The notes beneath the pieces were generated by a model. The model did no database searches. It saw only the letters and a list, made by a program, of their open reading frames with translations, and had not been told where the DNA came from. A stretch of 30,977 nt of DNA, from positions 1 through 30,977 of the forward strand of contig NZ_JANSJE010000030.1 in NCBI RefSeq assembly GCF_047462415.1, in the 5' to 3' direction. The translations under genes and the position numbers were made by a program. Source of the DNA: Thermostichus sp047462415 (GTDB lineage: Bacteria; Cyanobacteriota; Cyanobacteriia; Thermostichales; Thermostichaceae). Positions 1-8,053 of this stretch are shown in pieces; the first letter of the stretch is position 1; each line of letters begins with the position of its first letter.

Positions 1-113
1 TAACCCCCATAAACTCATCCCGTCAAGAGATAACTCAAAGTTTTTTCGGCGGAGAAGGGATCCGGATTCGCCGTTAGACTGGTGAGGGGATCTTTAAGGT
101 TTCGGACGGCTTT

Positions 114-581
114 ATGGGGATTGTGATTGGGACTGCAGCTCCTGACTTCAGCCTGCCTGCAGTGGGGAAAGGGATCCCGAAGGGGGCGACGATTTCGCTG
201 GGGGCCTATCGGGGCAAGAGCAAGGTGTTGCTGGCTTTTTACCCGGCGGACTTCTCGCCGGTGTGTACGAGCGAGATGCGCTGTTTTCGGGAGGATTGGG
301 GAGCTTTTCGGGCAGCAGGGTGCGAGATCTTGGGGATTAGCAGTGATCCTGTCTCCAAGCACGAAGCCTTTGCCGAGCAGCTCAAGCTGGAGTTTCCTTT
401 GCTGAGCGATGTGGACAGGAGGGTGAGCCAGCAATACGGGGTGGATAGTCTGCTGGGGATACGGCGGGCCTATTTTGTGGTGGATAGCCAGGGGATCCTG
501 CGCTACCAGCATGTGGAGTGGCTGCCCATCTTCAAGCGGGACAACCGCGAGCTGCTGGAGGCGGTGAGGGCAGTTGACTAG
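114..581 (+). CDS. Peroxiredoxin, AhpC/TSA (BCP/AhpE-like) family
   Basis: Thiol peroxidase of 155 residues that would reduce hydrogen peroxide or organic peroxides in the cytoplasm. The thioredoxin-fold start (APDFSLP, residues 9-15) is followed by the peroxidatic site PADFSPVCTSE, with the reactive Cys at residue 51. A second Cys lies at residue 57, six residues on; BCP/PrxQ enzymes usually have the resolving Cys five residues on, so this may be a 1-Cys enzyme or use an unusual disulfide. Length is normal for the family and there is no signal peptide. The ATG at 114 is the first one before the conserved domain; no strong ribosome site is visible. The stop codon overlaps that of the convergent gene in a CTAG palindrome. 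Family is clear from the motif; the subfamily is inference. Confidence 0.9.
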   Translation: MGIVIGTAAPDFSLPAVGKGIPKGATISLGAYRGKSKVLLAFYPADFSPVCTSEMRCFREDWGAFRAAGCEILGISSDPVSKHEAFAEQLKLEFPLLSDVDRRVSQQYGVDSLLGIRRAYFVVDSQGILRYQHVEWLPIFKRDNRELLEAVRAVD

Positions 582-2932
582 GGGCGGGCTCTTTCTGGGC
601 TGGACAGACAGATCTGCTGGGCCTGGCCGCTGTCGGGCAAGAGGAGGGGGGCCTGGCCAAGGGGCTCAAGGATCCAGGTGCGTTTGGGTGGGATCCAGCC
701 ACCGTAGCGGGGCTCGATCTCTAGGAGGAGCTGGTTGGCCTGCTGGTGCAGGCGGAAGGTGGTGGTGGCCCACTGGCCGCTTGAGTAGGCGAGGGTTTGG
801 CCGTCGTCTTCGTAGAGGGTGAAGCTGCCGTCACCGGGGTAGAGTTTAAGGCGCAGTTGGTCACGGCGCAGGTCGGTGGTGGACTGGCAGGGAGGAGCTA
901 AGGGCAGGATAGAGCCGCTGCGCACAAGGAGAGGCAGTTGGTCAAGGGGGGCGGGGGCCAGCACATAGCCAGGGCCGCGGTGGGCCTGGCCTGTCCACCA
1001 GTCAAACCAGGTGCCCGCCGGGAGATAGACAGCGCGGCAGCGGATCCCCGGACGGACGACGGGGGCAGCTAGGAGGGCGGATCCCAGCATGGCTTGGTCT
1101 GAGATCTCGTAGGTCTGGGGATCGTCGGGGAATTCGTAGAACAGGGGGCGCAGGATGGGGGAGCCGGTTTGGCTGGACTCCCAGAAGAGGCTGTAGAGGT
1201 AGGGCAACAGTTGATAACGCAGCTGGATGGCCTGTCGAGCAATGGCTTCCACCTCAGGGCCAAAGCTCCAGGGTTCGTGGGGGCGAGTTCCCTGAGCACT
1301 GTGGCCGCGCATGAGGGGATAGAGGAGCCCCATTTGCATCCAGCGGGCAAACAGCTCGGGAGTGGCGTTGCCCCCGAAGCCGCCGATGTCGGCGCCGACA
1401 AAGCTAACTCCCGACAGGCCCAGGTTGAGGAGCATGGGTAGGGACATCTCCAGATGTTCCCAGGAGGATTGGTTGTCTCCTGTCCAGACGGCAGCCCAGC
1501 GCTGGATCCCGGCAAAGCCGGAGCGGGTGAGGACAAAGGGGCGCTGGTTGGGGCAGAGCTGTTCTAGACCCTCGCGGGAGGCGCGGGCCATCAGGAGGCC
1601 ATAGAGGTTGTGCACCTCGGCGTGGGTGGTGCGCTCTTCGGGGGATCCTTGGGGGGCGTCGGGGGGGATGTCCACAATTTGGCCCCCATCTCCAAAGGGG
1701 CGGTCGTTGAGGGCCGGCTCATTCATGTCGTTCCAGATGCCATCTACACCGGCTTGAGTGAGAACCCGCTGCCAGGATCCCCACCACTGCCGCACTGCGG
1801 GGCGCGAGAAATCGGGGAAGAGAACTTTGCCCGGCCAAACATAGCCGTGGAAGAGGTGGCCGTCGGCGCGGCGAATGAAGAAGTCTTGGGCCAGGCCCTC
1901 GTCAAAAACGGCGTAGTCGGCTTCGGGATCGAACTTGACGCCGGGATCCCCAATGGCCACCACTCGAAAGCCAGCTTCATGCAGCTGCGCCGTGAGGCGG
2001 GCGGGATCGGGGAAGCGGCGGGGATCCCAGGTGAAAACGCGGTAGCCGCGCATGTAGTCGATATCCAGGTAGATGACGTCGCAGGGGATCTGGCGCTGGC
2101 GAAATTGCTCGGCAATGTTCTGTACTTGAGCAGCGCTGGCGTAGCTCCAGCGGCACTGCTGGTAGCCGAGGGCCCAGAGCGGAGGCAGGGGGGTTCGCCC
2201 GGTGAGTTGGGTGTAGGTCTGGAGCACCAAGGCGGGGGTAGGGCCGTAGATGAGGTAGTAGTCCAGCTCGGGGGCGCACACTTCGATGGCCCACTGTTCA
2301 GGATCCGCCTGGCCTAGGTCAAACTGGCTCCAGTGGGTGCAGTGCAGGAAGAGGCCGTAGCAGAGGCCAGGGCGGAGGAGCAAGGCAAAGGGAATGGCCA
2401 GATAGAGGTTGTCACTGTGGGCGTCGTAGCCCCAGCAGTCGCGGGTCCAGTGGCTGTAGCGCCAGCCCCGCTTGTTGAGCAGCCCAGCCCGTTCTCCCAG
2501 GCCGTAGATGTGCTCGGCGGGGTGGAGGGATTTAACCAGGCGGATGCTCTCGGATCCCCAACTGAGGCCCCCAGAGATATCGGCACAAAAGACCTGGCCC
2601 TGGGGATCCCGAAAGCTGAAGCAGAGGGGATCCCGGTCGATCTGCAGTTGCACCAGAGAAGTGCTGAGGTGAACTTGGGTGGGGCTTTCCTGCAGCTCAA
2701 AAGGAGCCGGCGGCCACTCTGCATCCGCCAGAGCCACATCCCAAGAACGACGGGGCAAAAACTCGCCGCTGGGGCTAAAGCGCAGCCGCAGCAGACGAGG
2801 GGTGAGCACCTGCACAGACCAGCAGCCCTGAGTACAGAGGAGACGGATCCCCCTGGGATGGGCCTGAAGTTCCTGCAGGGATCCACAGGTTTGCCTCTGG
2901 GGCTGGCCGAAGATCTCGCTAGCTTCCAGCAT
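578..2932 (-). CDS. Glycoside hydrolase family 31 alpha-glucosidase
   Basis: About 784 residues from the ATG at 2932. It should hydrolyse terminal alpha-glucosidic bonds of malto-oligosaccharides or related glucans. An N-terminal beta-sandwich region precedes the catalytic barrel. The GH31 nucleophile motif WNDMNEP is present (Asp codon at 1727-1729), as is the acid/base motif WTGDN (Asp codon at 1475-1477). A C-terminal beta domain with the VYLPAGTWFDWWTG motif follows. Upstream in-frame starts exist (ATG at 3034, TTG at 3079), but the added residues are Cys-rich and unlike the family. None of the starts has a clear ribosome site, so the start is uncertain. It diverges from the sugar dehydrogenase gene at 3105, which suggests a shared carbohydrate theme only. 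Confidence 0.9.
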   Translation of the reverse strand: MLEASEIFGQPQRQTCGSLQELQAHPRGIRLLCTQGCWSVQVLTPRLLRLRFSPSGEFLPRRSWDVALADAEWPPAPFELQESPTQVHLSTSLVQLQIDRDPLCFSFRDPQGQVFCADISGGLSWGSESIRLVKSLHPAEHIYGLGERAGLLNKRGWRYSHWTRDCWGYDAHSDNLYLAIPFALLLRPGLCYGLFLHCTHWSQFDLGQADPEQWAIEVCAPELDYYLIYGPTPALVLQTYTQLTGRTPLPPLWALGYQQCRWSYASAAQVQNIAEQFRQRQIPCDVIYLDIDYMRGYRVFTWDPRRFPDPARLTAQLHEAGFRVVAIGDPGVKFDPEADYAVFDEGLAQDFFIRRADGHLFHGYVWPGKVLFPDFSRPAVRQWWGSWQRVLTQAGVDGIWNDMNEPALNDRPFGDGGQIVDIPPDAPQGSPEERTTHAEVHNLYGLLMARASREGLEQLCPNQRPFVLTRSGFAGIQRWAAVWTGDNQSSWEHLEMSLPMLLNLGLSGVSFVGADIGGFGGNATPELFARWMQMGLLYPLMRGHSAQGTRPHEPWSFGPEVEAIARQAIQLRYQLLPYLYSLFWESSQTGSPILRPLFYEFPDDPQTYEISDQAMLGSALLAAPVVRPGIRCRAVYLPAGTWFDWWTGQAHRGPGYVLAPAPLDQLPLLVRSGSILPLAPPCQSTTDLRRDQLRLKLYPGDGSFTLYEDDGQTLAYSSGQWATTTFRLHQQANQLLLEIEPRYGGWIPPKRTWILEPLGQAPLLLPDSGQAQQICLSSPERARP

Positions 2933-3090
2933 GGTTTGGGGGCAGATCGCTGCCCTCAAGGCTAACCCAAGGCCGCAAGGGAGCAGGCAGCTCCCCACTC
3001 TTGTGCGCAGCCAACTCTGCTCCCATCGGTACATCTTTTTAGAAGAGCAGCAGCAATAATTGGCTAGCTCAAACCTCAAAATCCATCGCG

Positions 3091-3100
3091 AAAAGGAGGT
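3091..3100 (+). promoter_or_regulatory. Strong Shine-Dalgarno site that fixes the 3105 start
   Basis: AAAAGGAGGT lies four bases before the ATG at 3105. It decides in favour of that start over the in-frame TTG at 3060. Most genes in this window have weaker sites. Confidence 0.8.
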
Positions 3101-3104
3101 GGCA

Positions 3105-4295
3105 ATGGCTCTGAGGATTCCGGCGATAAAACTTCTCTCCTCGCTGTTGCTTTTGGGGGGGTTGTCCGCCCCTGTTGGGGCCTACCCGGTCAGACCGGAA
3201 ACGGTCATGTCTCTGCAACAGGGGGATCACGCCCAAGCTCTGCCCAGAGCCAGGACAGAGCAGCGCTTCCAGGTCGTGACGTTGGCAAGCGGGTTGGAGC
3301 ATCCTTGGGGGATGGCCTTTCTGCCAGACGGAACCATCCTGGTGACCGAACGTCCGGGCCGGCTGCGCCGAGTTACCGAGCAGGGGTTGGATCCCCAGCC
3401 CATCGCTGGAGTACCGGAGGTGTTTGCCCGCGGCCAGGGAGGGCTGCTGGATATTGCCTTGCACCCCAACTACGCAGAGAACGGCTGGATCTACTTGTCC
3501 CATGCAGCTCCTGGGCCAGGCGGCGGGGGGACGCGAGTGGCGCGGGCCCGCCTGGGAGAAAGAGGACTCCAGGATCTGGAAGTGATTTTTGACATGGAGC
3601 GCAAGACGCCTGCCCAACAGCACTTCGGCTCCCGCCTGGCCTTTGACGAAGAAGGGTTTCTCTACATCAGCACCGGCGACCGCGGCGAGCGGGATCGGGC
3701 CCAGGATCCGGGGGATGCCGCCGGCAAGGTGTTGCGCGTTACGGATACAGGCGGGATCCCGGCGGACAATCCTTTTGTGAATCAAGCGGGGGCTTTGCCG
3801 GAAATTTTTACCTATGGCCACCGCAACATTCAGGGAATGGCCCGCCACCCCGAGACAGGAGCCATTTGGATGCACGAACATGGGGCGCAAGGGGGGGACG
3901 AGATCAACATCTTGGCCCCCGGCGTGAACTACGGCTGGCCCCTGATTACCCATGGTCGGGAGTACAGCGGCGAACCGGTTGGCCAAGGACTGGCGGCAGC
4001 TCCTGGATTGGCTTCGCCGCTGCTGCACTGGACGCCCTCCATTGCCCCTTCCGGCATGGCCTTTTATACAGGAGATGCCTTCCCTGAATGGCGGGGCAAC
4101 TTATTCGTGGGGGCTTTGGCGGGACAGCATTTGGCGCGTTTGGTACTAGATGGGGATCGCGTTGTGGCAGAAGAGCGCCTGCTGCAAGGGGCGGTGGGTC
4201 GCATCCGGGATGTGCGCCAGGGGCCGGATGGCTTGCTCTACTTGTTGACCGATGCCCCCAACGGATCCCTGTTGCGCTTGGAGCCAAGCTCTTGA
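3105..4295 (+). CDS. Secreted PQQ-dependent aldose sugar dehydrogenase (glucose/sorbosone dehydrogenase family)
   Basis: 396 residues. Family members oxidise aldose sugars in the periplasm using pyrroloquinoline quinone. Residues 1-26 form a signal peptide (positively charged start, hydrophobic SSLLLLGGL core, VGA cleavage site). The six-bladed propeller begins at LEHPWGMAFLPDG. Family motifs include HFGSRLAF, STGDRG, DPGDAAGKVLRV, YGHRNIQGMA and HEHGAQGGDEINIL; these line the cofactor and substrate pocket in the E. coli YliI type. Many cyanobacteria do not make PQQ, so the cofactor could be imported or the protein could act differently. The start is supported by the ribosome site at 3091-3100. 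It stands alone, divergent from the GH31 gene. Confidence 0.88.
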   Translation: MALRIPAIKLLSSLLLLGGLSAPVGAYPVRPETVMSLQQGDHAQALPRARTEQRFQVVTLASGLEHPWGMAFLPDGTILVTERPGRLRRVTEQGLDPQPIAGVPEVFARGQGGLLDIALHPNYAENGWIYLSHAAPGPGGGGTRVARARLGERGLQDLEVIFDMERKTPAQQHFGSRLAFDEEGFLYISTGDRGERDRAQDPGDAAGKVLRVTDTGGIPADNPFVNQAGALPEIFTYGHRNIQGMARHPETGAIWMHEHGAQGGDEINILAPGVNYGWPLITHGREYSGEPVGQGLAAAPGLASPLLHWTPSIAPSGMAFYTGDAFPEWRGNLFVGALAGQHLARLVLDGDRVVAEERLLQGAVGRIRDVRQGPDGLLYLLTDAPNGSLLRLEPSS

Positions 4296-4297
4296 TT

Positions 4298-4338
4298 GGG
4301 GTTAAGCTACATGGCCCTAGTCCTGTGGGATTAGCCCC
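4298..4338. repeat. Stem-loop between convergent genes
   Basis: GGGGTTAA (4298-4305) can pair with TTAGCCCC (4331-4338) with one G-U pair, directly after the sugar dehydrogenase stop codon and before the convergent ORF. No T-run follows on the plus strand, so it is at most a weak terminator or a transcript-end structure. Confidence 0.3.
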
Positions 4339-4368
4339 AGCAGAGTTTCCTAACTCCCACTGCCGCTA

Positions 4369-4818
4369 CTACAAGAACTTGACATCTTGCTCAATGGGGA
4401 GTGGCTCTCCTGTTTGGGCATCTGTATTTTGGCAGGCAAAGCACTCCTCTGGAGTTAGCCTAATAACCTGCCCTGGAGCCGGCAGAAGGAACATCCTTAG
4501 CTCTTTGGTTGGGATCAGGACAGTTTTGCCATTTGGGGCCTTGCGCTTGTGTTTTTCGTCGGCGAAGGTTCTGACAACGCAAGATATGGGATAGTAGTCG
4601 CCGTTTTGGAGCTTAGCTTCCAAAAGCGCTCTCCAGTAAGGGCTGTATCCGAAAATCCACTGACCCTTAGAAAACTTGAGATCGAATGCTTGACTCCAAA
4701 TTCTGCTGTAAAAAGTGATAATCGATGTCCTGACTTTGTAGGCTCCTGTTATCTCCTCCAAGTGAGATAAAAACTCGCCGGCAGTCAATGCTTGAGGAGG
4801 ATTGACAAAGGGACTCAT
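4369..4818 (-). CDS. Hypothetical protein, 149 residues
   Basis: I do not recognise this protein. It starts at an ATG with an AGGAG site six bases upstream on the minus strand, which supports real translation. It is soluble and has no signal peptide or membrane segment. The middle is rich in aromatic residues (FSKGQWIFGYSPYW) and is followed by a basic stretch (DEKHKRKAP). A C-terminal CFAC pair could bind metal but is not a recognised motif. Base composition is more AT-rich than the neighbours, and no GGATCC palindrome occurs in it. That fits an accessory or recently gained gene. It lies between the sugar dehydrogenase and psbH, with no operon partner. Confidence 0.65.
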   Translation of the reverse strand: MSPFVNPPQALTAGEFLSHLEEITGAYKVRTSIITFYSRIWSQAFDLKFSKGQWIFGYSPYWRALLEAKLQNGDYYPISCVVRTFADEKHKRKAPNGKTVLIPTKELRMFLLPAPGQVIRLTPEECFACQNTDAQTGEPLPIEQDVKFL

Positions 4819-5102
4819 GAAGCATCTCCTGGCTTTTGGTTACAGGCAGGGGATACCTGGGTCTTCCCAGTCTACCCAAATCGAAACCCCTGCCCAGCGG
4901 CCAGGAGTCTGTTAGAAGCTGTCCGTCCTCGTTGTCGATAGCCAGGGGCTCCCCATCAAAGGCAGGGGAGCCTGTAGATAGAAGCAGCACTCAGGAGGAG
5001 AAGCTGGGGATCCGTCTGCTGAAAACTGGTGCCGGCTGGGACACAAAAACCTCTCGATACCGGCATTTTTTCAGAAACAGCGCCAACGGTAGCCAAAGGT
5101 GC
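4819..5102. other. 284-base spacer with no convincing gene
   Basis: The spacer lies between the hypothetical ORF at 4369 and the 3' end of psbH. On the minus strand a GTG-started frame (4667-4990) looks protein-like over its first half, but it overlaps the better-supported ORF at 4369-4818, so I do not call it. TGCCGG (5058-5063) and CCGGCA (5028-5033) could pair in a minus-strand transcript downstream of psbH. I see nothing else. Confidence 0.4.
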
Positions 5103-5306
5103 TCAGAAGCTGAGGCTCTCCCAAGAGACGTTGATGTCTTCCAAGAGCAGCGACTTGTTGTAGATCTGCAGAATGATCAACAAAAAGACGGCGAACAGAG
5201 CCATGAAGACCGCCATCAGGGGCGTGGTGCCCCAGCCAGGGGCCACTTTGCCGTATTCCGAGTTGAGGGGACGCAGCAGATCGCCCAGTTTGGTACGAAT
5301 GGCCAT
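5103..5306 (-). CDS. psbH: Photosystem II protein PsbH
   Basis: 67-residue single-span thylakoid protein of the photosystem II core. It helps stabilise the PSII dimer and quinone binding near CP47. The family signature is plain: LGDLLRPLNSEYGKVAPGWG, then one transmembrane helix (LMAVFMALFAVFLLIILQIY) and a lumenal tail ending NVSWESLSF. The ATG at 5306 gives the usual cyanobacterial length; an in-frame extension to 5351 has no family support. As in other cyanobacteria, it is divergent from psbN across a shared spacer. Confidence 0.97.
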   Translation of the reverse strand: MAIRTKLGDLLRPLNSEYGKVAPGWGTTPLMAVFMALFAVFLLIILQIYNKSLLLEDINVSWESLSF

Positions 5307-5365
5307 AGGTTCTCGCGATAGGTCAAAGACAGGACAGGATGGATTTATCAAGTTGGGAGTGATCA

Positions 5366-5409
5366 GGGCGGCGGAGCGCTGCTGCTCAGCACCGTCAAGA
5401 CAGCCGCCC
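5366..5409. repeat. Inverted repeat in the psbH upstream region
   Basis: GGGCGGC (5366-5372) and GCCGCCC (5403-5409) form a perfect 7-base inverted repeat, with a smaller GAGC/GCTC pairing in the loop. It lies 60-103 bases upstream of psbH and could form a structure in its 5' leader or be a protein site. Function is unknown. Confidence 0.4.
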
Positions 5410-5475
5410 CCTAAAATCAGGCTATCAGAATCTGGCCGAACCCTTTTGTCTCAGGCAATGAATTGTAAACTTGTG

Positions 5476-5487
5476 TAATACTATAGT
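5476..5487 (+). promoter_or_regulatory. Possible -10 element for psbN
   Basis: TAATAC and the adjoining TATAGT lie 24-35 bases before the psbN ATG in an AT-rich patch. No convincing -35 box is seen at the right spacing, so the call is weak. Confidence 0.3.
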
Positions 5488-5510
5488 CGAATACCCTCAG
5501 GATCGAAGAT

Positions 5511-5642
5511 ATGGAGCCCACCTTTTCCCTGATTGTGGCGATCGCGGCAGTTACCATCTGCATCACCGCGTTTGCCATCTACACGGCCTTTGGCCCCCCT
5601 TCTAAGGACTTGCAGGATCCCTACGAGATGCACGAGGATTGA
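5511..5642 (+). CDS. psbN: PsbN, photosystem II assembly protein
   Basis: 43 residues. PsbN is not a PSII subunit but is needed for assembly and repair of the PSII reaction centre (shown in plants). One N-terminal transmembrane helix (residues 5-27) is followed by the diagnostic block IYTAFGPPS, then DPYEMHED at the C-terminus, which matches the family's LRDPFEEHGD ending. It is encoded opposite psbH, as in other cyanobacteria. The dapF start lies 26 bases after its stop, so the two may be cotranscribed. Confidence 0.95.
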   Translation: MEPTFSLIVAIAAVTICITAFAIYTAFGPPSKDLQDPYEMHED

Positions 5643-5668
5643 AGCCGGTTGTTTTGCGGTTCCGCTGC

Positions 5669-6538
5669 ATGCCTGTTCGTTTGCCCTCCCGTCTCTCTTT
5701 CCACAAATACCAGGGGCTGGGGAACGACTTTATCTTGGTGGACAACCGCCACCAGCCGCAGCCCTGCCTGACGCCTGAGGAAGCCGTTGCCCTCTGCAAC
5801 CGCCGCTTTGGCGTGGGGGCAGATGGGGTTATCTTTCTGCTGCCGGGGCAGGAGGGGGCCGACTTCAGCATGCGCCTGTTCAACAGCGACGGCTCGGAGC
5901 CGGAGATGTGCGGCAACGGGATCCGCTGCTTGGCCCGCTTTTTGCAGGATCTGGGGATCCCTGGCCGAGACGGTGCCTACCCGATCCACACCTTGGCGGG
6001 GCGGATCGTGCCGCGGGTGCAGCCAAATGGCCTGGTGACGGTGGACATGGGGATCCCTCGCCTCTTGGCCGGGCAAGTCCCCACCACTTTGGCCAAACCG
6101 GATGCCAAGGTGATTCGGCAACCGCTCCCGGTGGCCGGGCGGGAGTGGCCGGTGACGGCGGTGAGCATGGGCAACCCCCATTGTGTGGTCTTCTTGGAAG
6201 AAGAGGGATCCCTGGAGGAGCTGGACTTGGAAAGGGTAGGCCCCCTGTTTGAGCATCACCCAGCCTTTCCCGAGCGCACCAACACCGAATTTGTGCAGGT
6301 GCTCGGCCCCAACCGCCTGCGGCTGCGGGTTTGGGAGCGGGGGGCAGGGGCGACGCTGGCCTGTGGGACAGGCGCCTGTGCCGCCCTGGTGGCCGCCGTT
6401 TTGGAAGAGCGGGCCGAGCCCCAAGCCACGGTAGAGCTGCCGGGAGGCAATCTGGAGATTCGCTGGGATCCCGATACCCAACACGTATGGATGACCGGGC
6501 CGGCCCTGCCTGTTTTCAGCGGCACCACGGCTGAGTGA
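5669..6538 (+). CDS. dapF: Diaminopimelate epimerase
   Basis: 289 residues. Converts LL- to meso-diaminopimelate for lysine and peptidoglycan synthesis in the cytoplasm. The two catalytic cysteines are present: Cys81 in EPEMCGNGIRC and Cys232 in ATLACGTGAC. Other family blocks are FHKYQGLGNDF near the start and VSMGNPHCVVF in the middle. The ATG at 5669 gives a normal N-terminus; the in-frame TTG at 5639 would overlap the psbN stop and is unlikely. It is probably read from the psbN promoter, as no separate one is evident. Its stop lies six bases from that of the convergent gene. Confidence 0.96.
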   Translation: MPVRLPSRLSFHKYQGLGNDFILVDNRHQPQPCLTPEEAVALCNRRFGVGADGVIFLLPGQEGADFSMRLFNSDGSEPEMCGNGIRCLARFLQDLGIPGRDGAYPIHTLAGRIVPRVQPNGLVTVDMGIPRLLAGQVPTTLAKPDAKVIRQPLPVAGREWPVTAVSMGNPHCVVFLEEEGSLEELDLERVGPLFEHHPAFPERTNTEFVQVLGPNRLRLRVWERGAGATLACGTGACAALVAAVLEERAEPQATVELPGGNLEIRWDPDTQHVWMTGPALPVFSGTTAE

Positions 6539-6544
6539 GAGATC

Positions 6545-7189
6545 TCAGGCTCCCAAGCCCAGCAAGAGAAAGGCCAGCAGGGCGAGGATCCCGCGGGCAA
6601 GGCTCCAGCCCTGCCGCCAGATCAGCGCCACCGCCAGGCCCAGCAAGACCAACCCCAGCCCCAGACCAAAGCGGAGAAACAGGGGGTGCACCCATTGGTT
6701 GAGGGAGCGTTTGAGCCAGGGGAAGAACACCCCCAAGGCGAAGGCCAGCCCCACCGGGATCCAGTCGATCCAACCCGTCTGCTCCCAGCCCCCCACCAGG
6801 TAGAAGCCGGCCAGGCAAAGGCCTAGGCAGAAAAACAGCACGCGCCTGCCGGGATAGTCTTGTCGGTAGCTGGAAGCAAGACTGCGGGGCTCCTTGGGGT
6901 GGGCCAAGACCAATGGCTCTACGGCAAAGCTTTCGCTCCACTCCGGCGCCTCATCCATTTGCCCGCGGCACCAGAGGTAAACGTTGACTTTTCGCAACCC
7001 CTGCAGCAGCGAGGCTTCCACGGCGTTGCGCACCACCTCCATCACCTGCAGGGTATCCACCACATCGCCGGGCAGCCGTTCCAGCAACACATTCAGCACC
7101 TGACCCTTCAGCTCCGCGCGGCCAAACAGCCGCAAATCGGCCAGCTTGTAGTCGAGGATTTGGTTTAAGGTCTTGAGCTGGCGACGCAT
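6545..7189 (-). CDS. Conserved membrane protein of unknown function
   Basis: 214 residues. The first 110 residues are soluble and polar, with a possible helical region (LLERLPGDVVDTLQVMEVVRNAVEASLLQGL). The C-terminal half has about four hydrophobic spans (VLFFCLGLCLAGFYLVGG, WIPVGLAFALGVFFPWL, FGLGLGLVLLGLAVALIW, GILALLAFLLLGLG). No family is recognised with certainty. The arrangement (soluble N-domain, membrane tail) fits a cyanobacterial hypothetical. It converges on dapF and lies in the same direction as the next gene, with a 113-base gap between them. Confidence 0.8.
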   Translation of the reverse strand: MRRQLKTLNQILDYKLADLRLFGRAELKGQVLNVLLERLPGDVVDTLQVMEVVRNAVEASLLQGLRKVNVYLWCRGQMDEAPEWSESFAVEPLVLAHPKEPRSLASSYRQDYPGRRVLFFCLGLCLAGFYLVGGWEQTGWIDWIPVGLAFALGVFFPWLKRSLNQWVHPLFLRFGLGLGLVLLGLAVALIWRQGWSLARGILALLAFLLLGLGA

Positions 7190-7302
7190 GGGATCCCGGC
7201 ACCAAGCCGTCTGACAGGTTTGCTCTCAAGTTTGCACATGACTTCGCTAGAACCAGTTTAGCGGTTGGGGAGGAAGCAACGGAAAAGCGGGATCCAGGGC
7301 AA

Positions 7303-7932
7303 TCAAGTGCGCGTGCGAATGCACTGACGAATGCTGAGGTTGGACTGGTCCAGGTTGGCGAACCCGCCCAGGAGGGTGCCTTGGTTGTCCAAAAGCAGCA
7401 AGGCGGCCTGGCGGCGAAAATCGATCCCCGGCAGCACCTCGGCAGCCACCTCCTGCAGCCTCTGGATGGTTGCTCCCTCGAAATCGACGGAGACATAGAC
7501 AAACGGAGAAACCAAGCGCGGATCCGTGGGCGCGCTCTCGCGGATGGCCTGTAAAACCAGGTTTCGCACCAGCAACAGCCCTCTGCCATCGACCAACACG
7601 ATCTGGCGCAGCCGAGGGTTTTGCCCAAACTCCAGGGCCAAGCTTTTGGAAAGAGCTTCCGCTTGGGAGCGGGTTTGGCTGTTGGTCAAGATCACGGCCT
7701 GAATGCCGTCGTACTGACTTAAGTCGAGCCGATCCCCGGAAACGCTTTCCAGCTTGAGGTCAAGAGAGGCTTGGGGGTTGCCGCTGCTGGGGCAGTTGCC
7801 GGCTTGAGCTGGAGCCAACGGGCCCGCGGAGAGGAGAGCAAAGGTAGCAACCCCCAAAGCGACCAGTCTTTTTGGAAAGCCAAGCGGGCAGCAATTAGGT
7901 GGGGCCCCGCAACTAAGCAAAACTCGTTTCAT
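7303..7932 (-). CDS. Exported protein of unknown function, possible thioredoxin-like fold
   Basis: 209 residues. A long N-terminal region with a hydrophobic core (RLVALGVATFALLSAGPLA) and an AQA cleavage site is a signal peptide, so the mature part is periplasmic or lumenal. The mature domain shows an alternating strand-helix pattern (YDGIQAVILTNSQ, RQIVLVDGRG, VYVSVDFEG, AALLLLDNQGTLLGG) that recalls the YtfJ/redoxin fold, but no CxxC or peroxidatic Cys site is present. That fold assignment is inference only. The start ATG is the first in frame. It diverges from the helicase gene at 8054. Confidence 0.75.
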   Translation of the reverse strand: MKRVLLSCGAPPNCCPLGFPKRLVALGVATFALLSAGPLAPAQAGNCPSSGNPQASLDLKLESVSGDRLDLSQYDGIQAVILTNSQTRSQAEALSKSLALEFGQNPRLRQIVLVDGRGLLLVRNLVLQAIRESAPTDPRLVSPFVYVSVDFEGATIQRLQEVAAEVLPGIDFRRQAALLLLDNQGTLLGGFANLDQSNLSIRQCIRTRT

Positions 7933-8053
7933 AGCAGCAAGTTCTGGGGTGAGCTGGCCAAATCTTAACCAATCTTCATCTTTAGCTTTGGCGCTCTAGA
8001 GTACCTTTTGGGCTTCCCAAGCCTGTTGGGTTGCCAGCCAGCCTGCGCCCATA

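Noticed and set aside
1610..2317. Long plus-strand frame opposite the GH31 gene
   Set aside because: Antisense shadow of a clear enzyme gene, caused by high GC.
4667..4990. Minus-strand GTG frame with a protein-like first half
   Set aside because: It overlaps the ORF at 4369-4818, which has a better start and ribosome site, and no family is recognised.
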